Below are positions 1-6,683 of a DNA stretch of 9,191 nt, one piece after another. Positions within the stretch are counted from its first letter, which is position 1. Every line of letters starts with the position of its first letter. This stretch comes from RYN-433 sp036558265. GTDB lineage: Bacteria; Planctomycetota; Phycisphaerae; Tepidisphaerales; Tepidisphaeraceae. Both the position numbers and the translations under genes were made by a program. The notes under the pieces were generated by a model, which saw only the letters and a list, made by a program, of their open reading frames with translations, did not search any database and had not been told where the DNA came from. The stretch covers positions 1 through 9,191 of the forward strand of contig DATBFY010000649.1 in NCBI GenBank assembly GCA_036558265.1, in the 5' to 3' direction.

Positions 1-602
1 AACTGGAGCAGTACCACCAACCCGAGCCCCCCCAGGACCGCGAGCGGCAGCAGGACGACGTGGGTATAGAGGTCGCCTGCCTGCGGGGCGTTTTCGACGT
101 ACAGCCCGCTGTTTCCCCAGGCGGCGGCGGTCTCGGTCAGGCTGCCCAGGAACGTCGAATTGTTTCCGGGTACGGCGGCGCCGACGGCCAGGACGATCCC
201 CTCGGCGACGAACGCGGACACGTAGATTCGGCGGTCGGTCCAGGGCAGGCGCAAGACGCGTTTGGCCGCCAGGCCGCCGACGATCAGGGTGAAGAGAGTG
301 CCGAGCACGGTCAGACCAAGCAGGACGATCTTGCCGGGGGTATAGAATTCACTTGGGTGGATGTTGAGCTGGAAGCCGGTGAGCGTGGCGGCGTTGACCG
401 AGGTGAAGACGGCGCGATCGGGGTTGAGGGCATTTCCCGCCGGCATCATGACGGGTGCCTGAAGGCAGAAGAACCCGACGAGGATCATGAAGATGTAAGC
501 GGGGAAGAGCCAGCGGACGACGTTGGCGCCGGGATCGTCGGCGCTGCCCTGGAGCGGCAGGGCGGCCTGGGAGGTCGTCTTGTCGAAGTAGTTCGAGGGC
601 AC
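1..602 (-). CDS. TrkH/KtrB-type potassium channel subunit, N-terminal 200 residues (truncated by window edge)
   Basis: This minus-strand frame is open from 602 to the left edge. It would be the membrane pore subunit of a Trk/Ktr K+ uptake system. Two M1-P-M2 units are visible. In the first, a membrane helix at about residues 33-50 is followed by a pore loop with a TLTGF filter (73-77) and a helix at about 91-112. In the second, a helix at about 127-145 is followed by a WGNSGL loop (162-167) and a helix at about 180-199. Trk/Ktr subunits have four such units, so the other half lies outside the window. I chose GTG at 602-600 because no in-frame ATG occurs before the first helix; there is no clear Shine-Dalgarno. 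The short N-terminus before M1 resembles KtrB more than E. coli TrkH. It follows hisI on the same strand across a hairpin repeat. A cytosolic TrkA/KtrA partner is expected but not seen here. The family call is firm; the start is less certain. Confidence 0.85.
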   Translation of the reverse strand, partial: MPSNYFDKTTSQAALPLQGSADDPGANVVRWLFPAYIFMILVGFFCLQAPVMMPAGNALNPDRAVFTSVNAATLTGFQLNIHPSEFYTPGKIVLLGLTVLGTLFTLIVGGLAAKRVLRLPWTDRRIYVSAFVAEGIVLAVGAAVPGNNSTFLGSLTETAAAWGNSGLYVENAPQAGDLYTHVVLLPLAVLGGLGLVVLLQ

Positions 603-618
603 TGGACTTGCGTTCGGC

Positions 619-685
619 GTAGGTTCCGCCGTACGGAACGTTTTCCCCAAGCGAGACGCGAAATGTTCCGCGGGGCGGAACCTAC
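619..685. repeat. REP-like long hairpin between hisI and the potassium transporter gene
   Basis: Arms 619-643 and 661-685 are inverted repeats of 25 bases with 21 exact pairs. The outermost 12 bases, GTAGGTTCCGCC and GGCGGAACCTAC, are perfect. A 17-base loop lies at 644-660. Two of the four mismatches would be G-U wobbles in RNA. The right arm contains the hisI stop codon (682-684), and the left arm ends 16 bases before the GTG start of the transporter gene. No T-run follows, so it is not a canonical intrinsic terminator. A dispersed REP-type element or an mRNA-processing hairpin fits better. Confidence 0.75.
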
Positions 686-1062
686 TTATAGACTTTGTCA
701 GGATCGAACGCCCGCTCGCCGATCACCTGCCACTTGCCGTCCTCATGTTTGCGGTAGAAGCAGCTCCGGTAACCCTCGTGACAGGCGGCGACGTCCTGAT
801 CGACCTTGAAGAGGACGACGTCCTTGTCGCAATCGGTCCAGAATTCCCGCACGTGCTGGAAGTGCCGCGAGCTCTCGCCTTTGAGTGCAAGCCGGCCCCG
901 GCTGCGACTGTAGGTGTGGATCTTGCCGGTCGCGAGGGTCTTCTCCAGGGCCTGGCGGTTCATCCACGCCATCATGAGGACCTGGCCGTTTCTGACGTCC
1001 TGGACGATCAGCGGGATCAGGCCGTTGGCGTCGAATTTGAGCTCGTCGAGTGCGGCGTCCAT
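682..1062 (-). CDS. hisI: Phosphoribosyl-AMP cyclohydrolase
   Basis: Cytoplasmic enzyme of histidine biosynthesis that opens the adenine ring of phosphoribosyl-AMP to give ProFAR. At 126 residues it is a stand-alone cyclohydrolase, without the HisE pyrophosphohydrolase domain fused in many proteobacteria. The signature region is clear: WMNRQAL (33-39), SRSR followed by KGESSRHFQHV (52-71), DCDKD (77-81) and CHEGYRSC (94-101). Cys78, Cys94 and Cys101 have the spacing of the family's zinc ligands, and the aspartates of DCDKD are the expected metal-binding residues. ATG at 1062 is the natural start and matches the family N-terminus, but no Shine-Dalgarno precedes it. It is divergent from yajQ. 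The stop codon lies inside the 619-685 hairpin. No other his gene is in the window. Confidence 0.96.
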   Translation of the reverse strand: MDAALDELKFDANGLIPLIVQDVRNGQVLMMAWMNRQALEKTLATGKIHTYSRSRGRLALKGESSRHFQHVREFWTDCDKDVVLFKVDQDVAACHEGYRSCFYRKHEDGKWQVIGERAFDPDKVYK

Positions 1063-1093
1063 AGAAGAGTTGTTTTGCGGGCAGGGGGGTGAA

Positions 1094-1114
1094 AAGTCAA
1101 TGAAGGGTTGACTT
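1094..1114. promoter_or_regulatory. Palindrome with divergent TTGACT hexamers between hisI and yajQ
   Basis: A perfect 7-base inverted repeat, AAGTCAA at 1094-1100 and TTGACTT at 1108-1114 with a 7-base spacer, sits in the 81-base divergent gap. Each arm contains a TTGACT hexamer, one pointing toward each gene, as in back-to-back -35 boxes. The -10 positions 17 bases away are poor: CAAAAC toward hisI and CAAATG toward yajQ. The toward-yajQ box would also put the start of transcription very close to or inside the gene start. It may be an operator or a pair of weak divergent promoters; the sequence alone does not decide. Confidence 0.4.
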
Positions 1115-1135
1115 GGAACTCGCTGGGCGGCAAAT

Positions 1136-1140
1136 GGAGG
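1136..1140 (+). promoter_or_regulatory. Ribosome binding site deciding the yajQ start
   Basis: GGAGG ends three bases before ATG 1144. The spacing is short but the motif is exact. It supports ATG 1144 over the in-frame TTG at 1108, which would add 12 residues not typical of the family. Confidence 0.6.
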
Positions 1141-1143
1141 CGC

Positions 1144-1638
1144 ATGGCCGATTCATCCTTCGACATCGTCTCGGAAATCAACCTCCAGGAAGTGGACAAC
1201 GCGATCAACCAGGCGCAGAAGGAGATCGGGACGCGCTACGACTTCAAAGGATCGAGCGCGGGGGTGGATTTCGACCGCAAGACGAAGGAGCTGACCCTGA
1301 CCGCCGACGCCGAGCCTCAGCTCGAAGCGGTGCGCTCGGTCATCATGGGCAAATTGATCAAGCGTGGCGTCGACCCCAAGTGCATGGATCCGCAGAAGGT
1401 CGAGCAGGCCACCCACAAGACGATGCGGCAGAAGGTGAAGCTCAAGGAGGGGATCGACAAGGAGACCGCCAAGGCGATCCAGAAGCAGATCAAAGATCTG
1501 AAGTTGAAGGTGAACGCGAGCATCCAGGGCGAGGCGTTGCGGGTCAGCGGCGCGAAGAAGGACGACCTGCAGACCGTGATCGCGCACGTGCGGGCAAATC
1601 CGCCCGGGATCCCGATCCAGTTCAACAATTTCAGATGA
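1144..1638 (+). CDS. yajQ: YajQ family nucleotide-binding protein
   Basis: A 164-residue protein, close to the 163 residues of E. coli YajQ. The N-terminus reads MADSSFDIVSEI, matching the family opening (FDIVSE), and is followed by RYDFKGS (31-37). The C-terminus is IPIQFNNFR, a near-invariant ending. The family is a small cytoplasmic protein of two RRM-like folds. Members bind nucleotides or RNA, and in Xanthomonas a member acts as a cyclic-di-GMP effector with a transcriptional regulator; the role here is not known. ATG 1144 was chosen because it matches the family N-terminus and follows GGAGG. The gene is divergent from hisI. A GC-rich hairpin begins two bases after its stop, and thuA follows 99 bases later. 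Confidence 0.95.
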   Translation: MADSSFDIVSEINLQEVDNAINQAQKEIGTRYDFKGSSAGVDFDRKTKELTLTADAEPQLEAVRSVIMGKLIKRGVDPKCMDPQKVEQATHKTMRQKVKLKEGIDKETAKAIQKQIKDLKLKVNASIQGEALRVSGAKKDDLQTVIAHVRANPPGIPIQFNNFR

Positions 1639-1640
1639 CC

Positions 1641-1689
1641 GGCGGATCGCGCGCGGGCGGAGGCGATCCGTCGCGCGCGATCTTCCGCC
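1641..1689 (+). terminator. GC-rich hairpin after yajQ, possible terminator or mRNA-stabilising stem
   Basis: GGCGGATCGCGCGCG at 1641-1655 pairs fully with 1672-1689, the right arm having a 3-base bulge (TCT, 1681-1683). The loop is 16 bases. The stem is very stable but no T-tract follows, so an intrinsic terminator is only one option. A 3'-protecting stem or rho-linked processing site is equally compatible. Confidence 0.45.
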
Positions 1690-1705
1690 CTCACGCGTTC
1701 GCGCG

Positions 1706-1711
1706 TATGCT
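1706..1711 (+). promoter_or_regulatory. Possible -10 box for the thuA-domain gene
   Basis: TATGCT lies 26 bases upstream of the ATG and directly after the yajQ hairpin, a sensible place for a new transcript to start. No convincing -35 hexamer is seen 16-18 bases upstream. Weak call. Confidence 0.25.
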
Positions 1712-1737
1712 TTCCCACATCCCATGGAGGCCCCCGG

Positions 1738-2400
1738 ATGGCCCAGCAGAAGGCGTTGATCGTTTACGGCGGGTGGGACGGACATCAGCCGCAACAGGTC
1801 GCGGACGTGTTCGCGCGGGTGCTGCGGGAGGACGGCTTTGAGGTCGAGGTGTCGGACACGCTGGACGCGTTCAAGGATCGCGACAAGATCATGCGGTTCT
1901 CGCTGATCGTGCCTCACTGGACGATGGGACGGATTACGGGCGAACAGCTCAAGCCGGTGCTGGAGGCGGTCGAAAGCGGCGCCGGCCTGGCCGGTTGTCA
2001 TGGCGGGATGTGCGACGCCTTCCGCGACAACACGGACTGGCAATTCATGACCGGCGGGCAGTGGGTGGCGCACCCCGGGAACGACGGCGTCCGATACACC
2101 GTGCGGATCACCCACACGGATCATCCGATCACCGCCGGCATCGCCGATTTCGACGTCGCCAGCGAGCAGTACTACCTGCACGTGGATCCGGCCGTGCGCG
2201 TGCTGGCGGTGACGCGATTCCCGGTGGCCGATGGCCCGCACGTGCCCAACGGCGCGGTCGAGATGCCGGTGCTGTGGACGAAGCTGTACGGCAAAGGCCG
2301 GGTCTTTTACGACGCCCTGGGCCACACGGCGAAGGTGGTGGCGAGCGAGCCGAATCTGACGATCATGCGAAGAGGCTTCAAGTGGGCTGCAAGGGCGTGA
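1738..2400 (+). CDS. ThuA-domain protein (class I glutamine amidotransferase-like fold)
   Basis: A 220-residue cytoplasmic protein (no signal peptide) that is a single ThuA-like domain. The first strand and turn read ALIVYGGWDGH (6-16). A glycine-rich turn, GLAGCHGGMCDAF (83-95), falls at the nucleophile-elbow position of the amidotransferase-like fold. The closing strand GKGRVFYDALGH (185-196) is characteristic of the family. ThuA was named from a rhizobial trehalose-utilisation locus, and related domains occur in many sugar-related proteins of Planctomycetota and Bacteroidota. The biochemical activity is poorly defined, so no substrate is claimed. GGAGG at 1726-1730, seven bases before the ATG, gives a strong ribosome binding site. 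It sits alone between yajQ and cmk, with separate hairpins on both sides, and is probably its own transcription unit. Confidence 0.88.
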   Translation: MAQQKALIVYGGWDGHQPQQVADVFARVLREDGFEVEVSDTLDAFKDRDKIMRFSLIVPHWTMGRITGEQLKPVLEAVESGAGLAGCHGGMCDAFRDNTDWQFMTGGQWVAHPGNDGVRYTVRITHTDHPITAGIADFDVASEQYYLHVDPAVRVLAVTRFPVADGPHVPNGAVEMPVLWTKLYGKGRVFYDALGHTAKVVASEPNLTIMRRGFKWAARA

Positions 2401-2410
2401 CCATCGGACA

Positions 2411-2504
2411 AAACGTAACGGCGTGACACGCAAAACATAAAGGCTTCGAGTACGTGTCGGCGCGCCTCGATGGCAGTTCGTCTTATGTTTTACTCGTTAC
2501 GTTT
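2411..2504. repeat. Nested inverted repeat element, copy A (AAAACATAA family)
   Basis: Two nested perfect inverted repeats fill the gap between thuA and cmk. The outer pair is AAACGTAACG (2411-2420) and CGTTACGTTT (2495-2504). The inner pair is AAAACATAA (2432-2440) and TTATGTTTT (2483-2491). A short stem TCGAG/CTCGA (2446-2450, 2466-2470) lies in the GC-rich centre. The AT-rich arms contrast with the surrounding GC-rich DNA. The inner arms recur at 8118-8171, so this looks like a dispersed element. It covers nearly the whole leader of cmk. Confidence 0.65.
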
Positions 2505-2525
2505 CACTCATTAGTATTCCCACCC

Positions 2526-3194
2526 ATGGTGATCACGATCGACGGTCCGGCGGGGACCGGCAAGAGCACGGTGTCGCGGGCGGTCGCCGATCGCCTCGGC
2601 TTCGCCTTCCTCGACACCGGGGCGATGTACCGGGCGATCGGACTGGCGGCGCTGCGGCGGGAGGTGTCGATGGACTCGCCGCGCGAACTGGCGTTCGTCG
2701 CCGAGCACTGCCGCGTCGAGTTTGACTGGACGAGGCGCCCCCCCGGCGTGCTGCTCAACGGCGAGCCGGTCGGGCACCTCCTGCGCGGGAAGGAGGCGAC
2801 CGACGCCGCGAAATATGTCGCGCAGGTGCCGGCGATCCGGGTGAGGCTGGTGGACGAGCAGCGTCGGATCGGCGCCGAACGCGGGAACCTGGTCACCGAG
2901 GGGCGCGATCAGGGGTCGGTCGTCTTCCCCAACGCCGCGTTCAAGTTTTATCTTACCGCGACCCCCGAGGAGCGGGCCCACCGCCGGGCGCGGGAACTTC
3001 GCGCCCGCGGCGAGATCGTGGACGAGGTGGAGATCCTGCGGCAGATCATGGATCGCGACGAGCGGGACCGCAGCCGGTCGGTCGGCCCACTGGCGATCCC
3101 CGACGCCGCCCAGGTCATTGACACGACGCGCATGTCGATGGAAGACGTGGTCGAGCAGATCGTGACGCGGGTCCGGCAGGCCAAGGGTCAGTAA
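2526..3194 (+). CDS. cmk: Cytidylate kinase
   Basis: Transfers a phosphate from ATP to CMP or dCMP in pyrimidine nucleotide salvage and supply. The 222 residues from ATG 2526 match the usual size (227 in E. coli). The P-loop GPAGTGKST is at 7-15, LDTGAMYRA at 29-37 and GRDQGSVVFPNA at 126-137 (the family GRD-x-GTVVFP signature). The arginine-rich lid RDERDRSRS (177-185) is followed by VIDTT near the end. The frame stays open upstream to a GTG at 2454, but those 24 codons run through the inverted repeat and precede the conserved start, so ATG 2526 is preferred. No Shine-Dalgarno is visible; the bases before the ATG are pyrimidine-rich. plsC follows 18 bases after the stop, which suggests cotranscription. 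Confidence 0.97.
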   Translation: MVITIDGPAGTGKSTVSRAVADRLGFAFLDTGAMYRAIGLAALRREVSMDSPRELAFVAEHCRVEFDWTRRPPGVLLNGEPVGHLLRGKEATDAAKYVAQVPAIRVRLVDEQRRIGAERGNLVTEGRDQGSVVFPNAAFKFYLTATPEERAHRRARELRARGEIVDEVEILRQIMDRDERDRSRSVGPLAIPDAAQVIDTTRMSMEDVVEQIVTRVRQAKGQ

Positions 3195-3212
3195 ACCGCC
3201 AGCACCTTCCCA

Positions 3213-3884
3213 ATGAACGCCGCCCCGAGCCAATCGCCGAATTGCGAGCACGTGGCGCCGCCTCGCAAGACGTGGATGTATAAGGCCGGGCAGGCGATCT
3301 GCCGGATCGCCGCGCTCAACGGGTTCGACCTCAAGGCCTACGCGATCAACAACGTCCCCCGTCAGGGCGGCGTGCTGATCGTCGCGAACCACCAGAGCTT
3401 CCTCGACCCGATCATGCTGGCCGTCAAGCTCCCGCGACCGGTCAGCTTCATGGCCAAGAGCGAGCTGTTCGATGGCAATCGCGTCTTTTCGCGCCTGATC
3501 CGCAACCTCAACGCATTCCCCGTGCGCCAGGGCGAAGGGGACGTCGGCGCGGTGCGCGAGACGATCAAGCGTCTTCAGGCCGGTCACGTGCTGATCGTCT
3601 TCCCCGAGGGCGAGCGCACGCATGATGGCCAGATAGGCAAGTTGGAGGGAGGCGTCGGGCTGATCATCCGCCGCGCCGGGCCGGACGTGAAAGTCATCCC
3701 CGCCGCCGTCGACGGCGCGTTTAAGGCCTGGCCCAAGCACCAAAAGCTTCCCCGCCTCTGCCCCATCCGGGTGAAATACGGCCCCGCGCTCCACCTCGCC
3801 CACCTCAAGAACTCCCAGATCATGCAGACGGTTGACGGCCACATCCGCGGGCTCTTCGAGGACCTGCGCAACGGCCGGACGTGA
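3213..3884 (+). CDS. plsC: 1-acyl-sn-glycerol-3-phosphate acyltransferase (PlsC/LPLAT family)
   Basis: Membrane-associated acyltransferase expected to acylate lysophosphatidic acid to phosphatidic acid in phospholipid synthesis. The 223-residue protein carries the family blocks in order. The catalytic NHQSFLD (NHx4D) is at 59-65, AFPVRQGEGD at 101-110, the glycerol-phosphate-binding FPEGERT at 130-136, and VIPAAVDG at 161-168. There is no strong N-terminal membrane helix; residues 21-36 could form an amphipathic or re-entrant segment. About 20 polar residues precede Trp21, and a start at Met22 is possible, though ATG 3213 fits the short 18-base gap after cmk. No Shine-Dalgarno is seen. cmk next to plsC is a recurring arrangement in other bacteria. 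The exact acyl acceptor cannot be read from sequence. Confidence 0.92.
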   Translation: MNAAPSQSPNCEHVAPPRKTWMYKAGQAICRIAALNGFDLKAYAINNVPRQGGVLIVANHQSFLDPIMLAVKLPRPVSFMAKSELFDGNRVFSRLIRNLNAFPVRQGEGDVGAVRETIKRLQAGHVLIVFPEGERTHDGQIGKLEGGVGLIIRRAGPDVKVIPAAVDGAFKAWPKHQKLPRLCPIRVKYGPALHLAHLKNSQIMQTVDGHIRGLFEDLRNGRT

Positions 3885-3924
3885 TTTGGAGCCTGCCTTC
3901 CGTTCAAGTCCCCCGGGCAGCCGG

Positions 3925-3943
3925 CCGATAAACCCATTATCGG
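3925..3943 (+). promoter_or_regulatory. Perfect 7-bp hairpin immediately before the start of the large exported protein
   Basis: CCGATAA (3925-3931) and TTATCGG (3937-3943) are perfect inverted repeats with a 5-base loop ACCCA. They end three bases before ATG 3947. The position is where a ribosome binding site would be, and none is visible. It could be an operator or a translation-control hairpin, or simply chance. Confidence 0.4.
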
Positions 3944-3946
3944 ACC

Positions 3947-6679
3947 ATGCGCCGGCCTCTTCCGTTCATCCTCGCGCTGATCGCGCTCTCATCGATCTGC
4001 CGCGCCCAGCCCGCCGAGGTCAACCGCATCCTGCGCACGTTCGACTTCGAGGAGCGGCGCCTGGGCAACGCCGAAGACCTCCCGATGAACTGGAACAAGG
4101 CCGACGGTCACGGCCTGCCGCATTACGTCAACGGCCGCCTCGCCACCGACCGCGCCCGCTCGGGCAAGTACAGCTTCCGTTTCGACCTGAACGGCGGCTC
4201 GCTGATCTACCGCTACGATCCCGGCCGCATCCGCGTGCAGCAGGGGGCGCATTACCTGGTCGAGGCGTACGTCCAGACCACGCGGCTGACCAACGCCCGC
4301 GCGCGACTGACCGCGTACCTGGTCGATCTCGACGGCAACGCGATTCGATCGACGATCCAGCAGTCCGAGCCCTATGCCGCCCGCGCCGAAGACGACCCGT
4401 GGCACAAGCTCTCGGTCGAGGTCTCGGCCGATTCGCCCAAGGCCGCGTCGCTGGTGATCGAGCTGGGTCTGCTCCAGCCGCAGTTCTACGCCGCGAATAC
4501 GCTGGGCAAGCGGACGCTCTTCACGCAGGACGTGCGCGGCAGCGCGTGGTTCGACGACGTGAGGGTCTCGCAGGTGCCGCGCGTGCGGATCAGCACCGAC
4601 CGCCCGGGCAACATCTTCCGACGCGAAGACCCGCTGCGCCTCCAGGTGCTGGTCAGCGACCGCTTCACCGACGACCTGGCGGCGCGCCTGCTCGTGCGCG
4701 ACGCCGAGAGTCGATTGGTCTATCAGCACAGCGGCGCGCTGGACATCTCCACCGCCCAGAGCCTGGGCACCGGCCGCAAGCGCCTGTGGGTCGTCCTGCC
4801 GGACCTGCCACCGGGCTGGTATGAGGTCGAGCTGATCGTCAGCAGCCGAGGCCAGAGCGTCGGCGACCAGCGGCTGGACCTGATCGTGCTGGCCGACAAC
4901 GCGACGGCGATCGCGCCCGACGATCGCTTCGGCGTGGTCGCGACCGACCTGCCCTTCGCCGCCTGGGGCGAGTTGCCCGACATTCTGCCCATGCTCGGCG
5001 CCGGTCGCCTGAAATTGGCCGTCTGGAGCGGCACCGGCGACGTGCAGCAGATCGACGCCGCCGCGTTCGACCAGGTTCTGGTCCGCCTCCAGGAGATGCA
5101 CGTGATGCCCACCGGGTGCCTGGTGGATCTGCCCCCCGCGATCGCCGAGAAACTCTTGGCGCGGCAGCGCCTGGTCGAGGCCTCCCGCGCCTTCACCGGC
5201 GCGCCGCCCAGGTCGCCCGCGCCCGATTCCGCCTGGCATCACCTCCTCAAGGCCAGCCCGGAAGACTGGGAGCCGCAGCTCGCGCAGCTCATCGCCCGCC
5301 ACGCCAACCACCTGCAGCGCTGGCAGCTCGGCGCCGACGGCACCGACGCGTTCGTCACCCAGCCCGGCATGCGCGAGGTCTACGACAAGGTCTACCAGCA
5401 GTTCGCCGCGCTGGTGAACAAACCCGACCTGGCGATGCCCTGGCCGGCGTGGTACGAGCTGGACGGACGTCTCCCCGCGGCGGTGGCCCTCTCCATCCCC
5501 TCCTCCATCCTGCCGTCGCAGATCCCGCTTTACATCCAGGACGTCCGCGGCTCGGACGCGAAAGATGCCCATCAATTCTCGATCACTCTCCAGCCGCTGG
5601 AGCGCCGAAAGTACGGCCGCGAAGCGCAGATCCGCGACTTCGCCCAGCGGATCGTCTACGCGCTCGCCGCGGACGCCCGGCGTATCGACGTCCCGCTGCC
5701 CTTCGCCGCCACCGCCGACGAGGACGGCGATGCCCGAGATGTCGCCGAGCGCCCGCAGGAGCTGTTCATGATCCTGCGCACGCTGGTCGCCACGCTGGGC
5801 GGCGCGGCGTTCAAAGGGAAAGTGCCCATCGCCGAGGGCGTCGAGGCGTTCCTCTTCGAGCGCCAGGGCCAGGGGATCATCGTCCTCTGGGATCGCGGCA
5901 ACACGCCCGGGCCCAAGCAACTGCCGCTGAACCTGGGCGACCGTCCGATGCGCGTCGACCTGTGGGGCAACGTCACCCCGGTGCTCAACCCCGCCGATCG
6001 CAAGGCCGCCGGCAACACGCAGTTCACCATCGGCCCGATGCCGGTGATCCTGCTGGACATCGACGCGGAGCTGGCGCTGCTCCGCGCCTCGATCAACATC
6101 GACAGACCGCTGGTCGAATCCAGTTTCCAGGTCCACACGCGCCGCCTGCGCTTCGGCAACCCGTTCAAGACCGCGATCAGCGGCACGGTGCGCCTCAAAG
6201 CGCCGGCCGGCTGGACGCTCAATCCACCCACCCATTCGTTCAGCCTCAACCCCGGCGAGACCTACGACGGCGAGATCACGATCGAGTTCCCGTACAACTC
6301 CTACGCCGGCCCAAAGACCATCGAGGCGCAGTTCGCCGTCCAGGCCGACAAGGCCTCGACGTTCGACGTGCCCCTGACCCTGCAACTGGGCCTCTCCGAC
6401 GTCGGCATGCAGACGCTTGCCTTGCGGGATGGAAACGACGTGATGGTCCAGCAGACCATCCAGAACTACGGCGACCGCCCGATCGATTACGGCGCCTTCG
6501 CGATCCTCCCCGGCCAGGCACGACAGGAACGACTCGTGACCAACCTCGGCGCCGGCCGCTCGACGATCAAGCGCTACCGCTTCACCAACGTGAAACTTAC
6601 AAAAGGGCTAAAAATTCGCGTCGGCGTGAAGGAGATCAGTGGAAGTCGAATCCTCAACGACGAAGTTGAGATCCAATAG
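3947..6679 (+). CDS. Large exported glycosidase-like multidomain protein with NEW3-type beta-sandwich, possibly catalytically inactive
   Basis: A 910-residue protein with a Sec signal peptide: RR near the start, a hydrophobic stretch at about 5-16, and a likely cut after CRA (about residue 20). Residues 28-210 look like a jelly-roll carbohydrate-binding domain, ending in AWFDDVRVSQ (200-209). Residues 215-320 resemble an Ig-like domain. Residues 328-600 follow the pattern of a TIM barrel of the GH39/GH42 type: FGV at 328, then an LKLAVW strand. At the usual acid/base motif WxxGNE it reads WQLGAD (459-464), and a later strand has YIQDV (529-533) where a glutamate would be expected. DLWGN (671-675) and PVILLD (699-704) fit the barrel's C-terminal beta-domain. 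Residues 725-810 fit a NEW3 domain as in alpha-galactosidases, and a last beta-domain follows. It probably binds or once cleaved polysaccharide outside the cytoplasm. The gene lies 62 bases after plsC and converges with hflX. Domain calls are by eye. Confidence 0.65.
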   Translation: MRRPLPFILALIALSSICRAQPAEVNRILRTFDFEERRLGNAEDLPMNWNKADGHGLPHYVNGRLATDRARSGKYSFRFDLNGGSLIYRYDPGRIRVQQGAHYLVEAYVQTTRLTNARARLTAYLVDLDGNAIRSTIQQSEPYAARAEDDPWHKLSVEVSADSPKAASLVIELGLLQPQFYAANTLGKRTLFTQDVRGSAWFDDVRVSQVPRVRISTDRPGNIFRREDPLRLQVLVSDRFTDDLAARLLVRDAESRLVYQHSGALDISTAQSLGTGRKRLWVVLPDLPPGWYEVELIVSSRGQSVGDQRLDLIVLADNATAIAPDDRFGVVATDLPFAAWGELPDILPMLGAGRLKLAVWSGTGDVQQIDAAAFDQVLVRLQEMHVMPTGCLVDLPPAIAEKLLARQRLVEASRAFTGAPPRSPAPDSAWHHLLKASPEDWEPQLAQLIARHANHLQRWQLGADGTDAFVTQPGMREVYDKVYQQFAALVNKPDLAMPWPAWYELDGRLPAAVALSIPSSILPSQIPLYIQDVRGSDAKDAHQFSITLQPLERRKYGREAQIRDFAQRIVYALAADARRIDVPLPFAATADEDGDARDVAERPQELFMILRTLVATLGGAAFKGKVPIAEGVEAFLFERQGQGIIVLWDRGNTPGPKQLPLNLGDRPMRVDLWGNVTPVLNPADRKAAGNTQFTIGPMPVILLDIDAELALLRASINIDRPLVESSFQVHTRRLRFGNPFKTAISGTVRLKAPAGWTLNPPTHSFSLNPGETYDGEITIEFPYNSYAGPKTIEAQFAVQADKASTFDVPLTLQLGLSDVGMQTLALRDGNDVMVQQTIQNYGDRPIDYGAFAILPGQARQERLVTNLGAGRSTIKRYRFTNVKLTKGLKIRVGVKEISGSRILNDEVEIQ

Positions 6680-6683
6680 CGTT

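Noticed and set aside
60..809. A 249-codon plus-strand frame at the left end
   Set aside because: It overlaps the minus-strand potassium transporter gene and the end of hisI, both with recognisable motifs, and crosses the hairpin repeat.
1153..2433. A 426-codon minus-strand frame opposite yajQ and the thuA gene
   Set aside because: Antisense shadow; the plus-strand genes have family signatures and ribosome binding sites.
2411..2504. CRISPR repeat or tRNA as an explanation for the palindromes at 2411-2504 and 8118-8171
   Set aside because: There is no regular direct-repeat/spacer pattern and no cloverleaf or CCA-type features; only paired arms are present.
2454..2525. Upstream GTG start extending cmk by 24 codons
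   Set aside because: The extension is encoded by the inverted repeat element and is absent from the usual cytidylate kinase N-terminus.
2511..3842. A 443-codon minus-strand frame opposite cmk and plsC
   Set aside because: Both opposite genes have clear family motifs; this frame is a composition artefact.
3989..6385. A 798-codon minus-strand frame opposite the exported-protein gene
   Set aside because: It is the antisense shadow of a real gene in GC-rich DNA. Its product is rich in Gly, Arg, Asp and Val without a recognisable domain, while the plus strand encodes a signal peptide and ordered domains.
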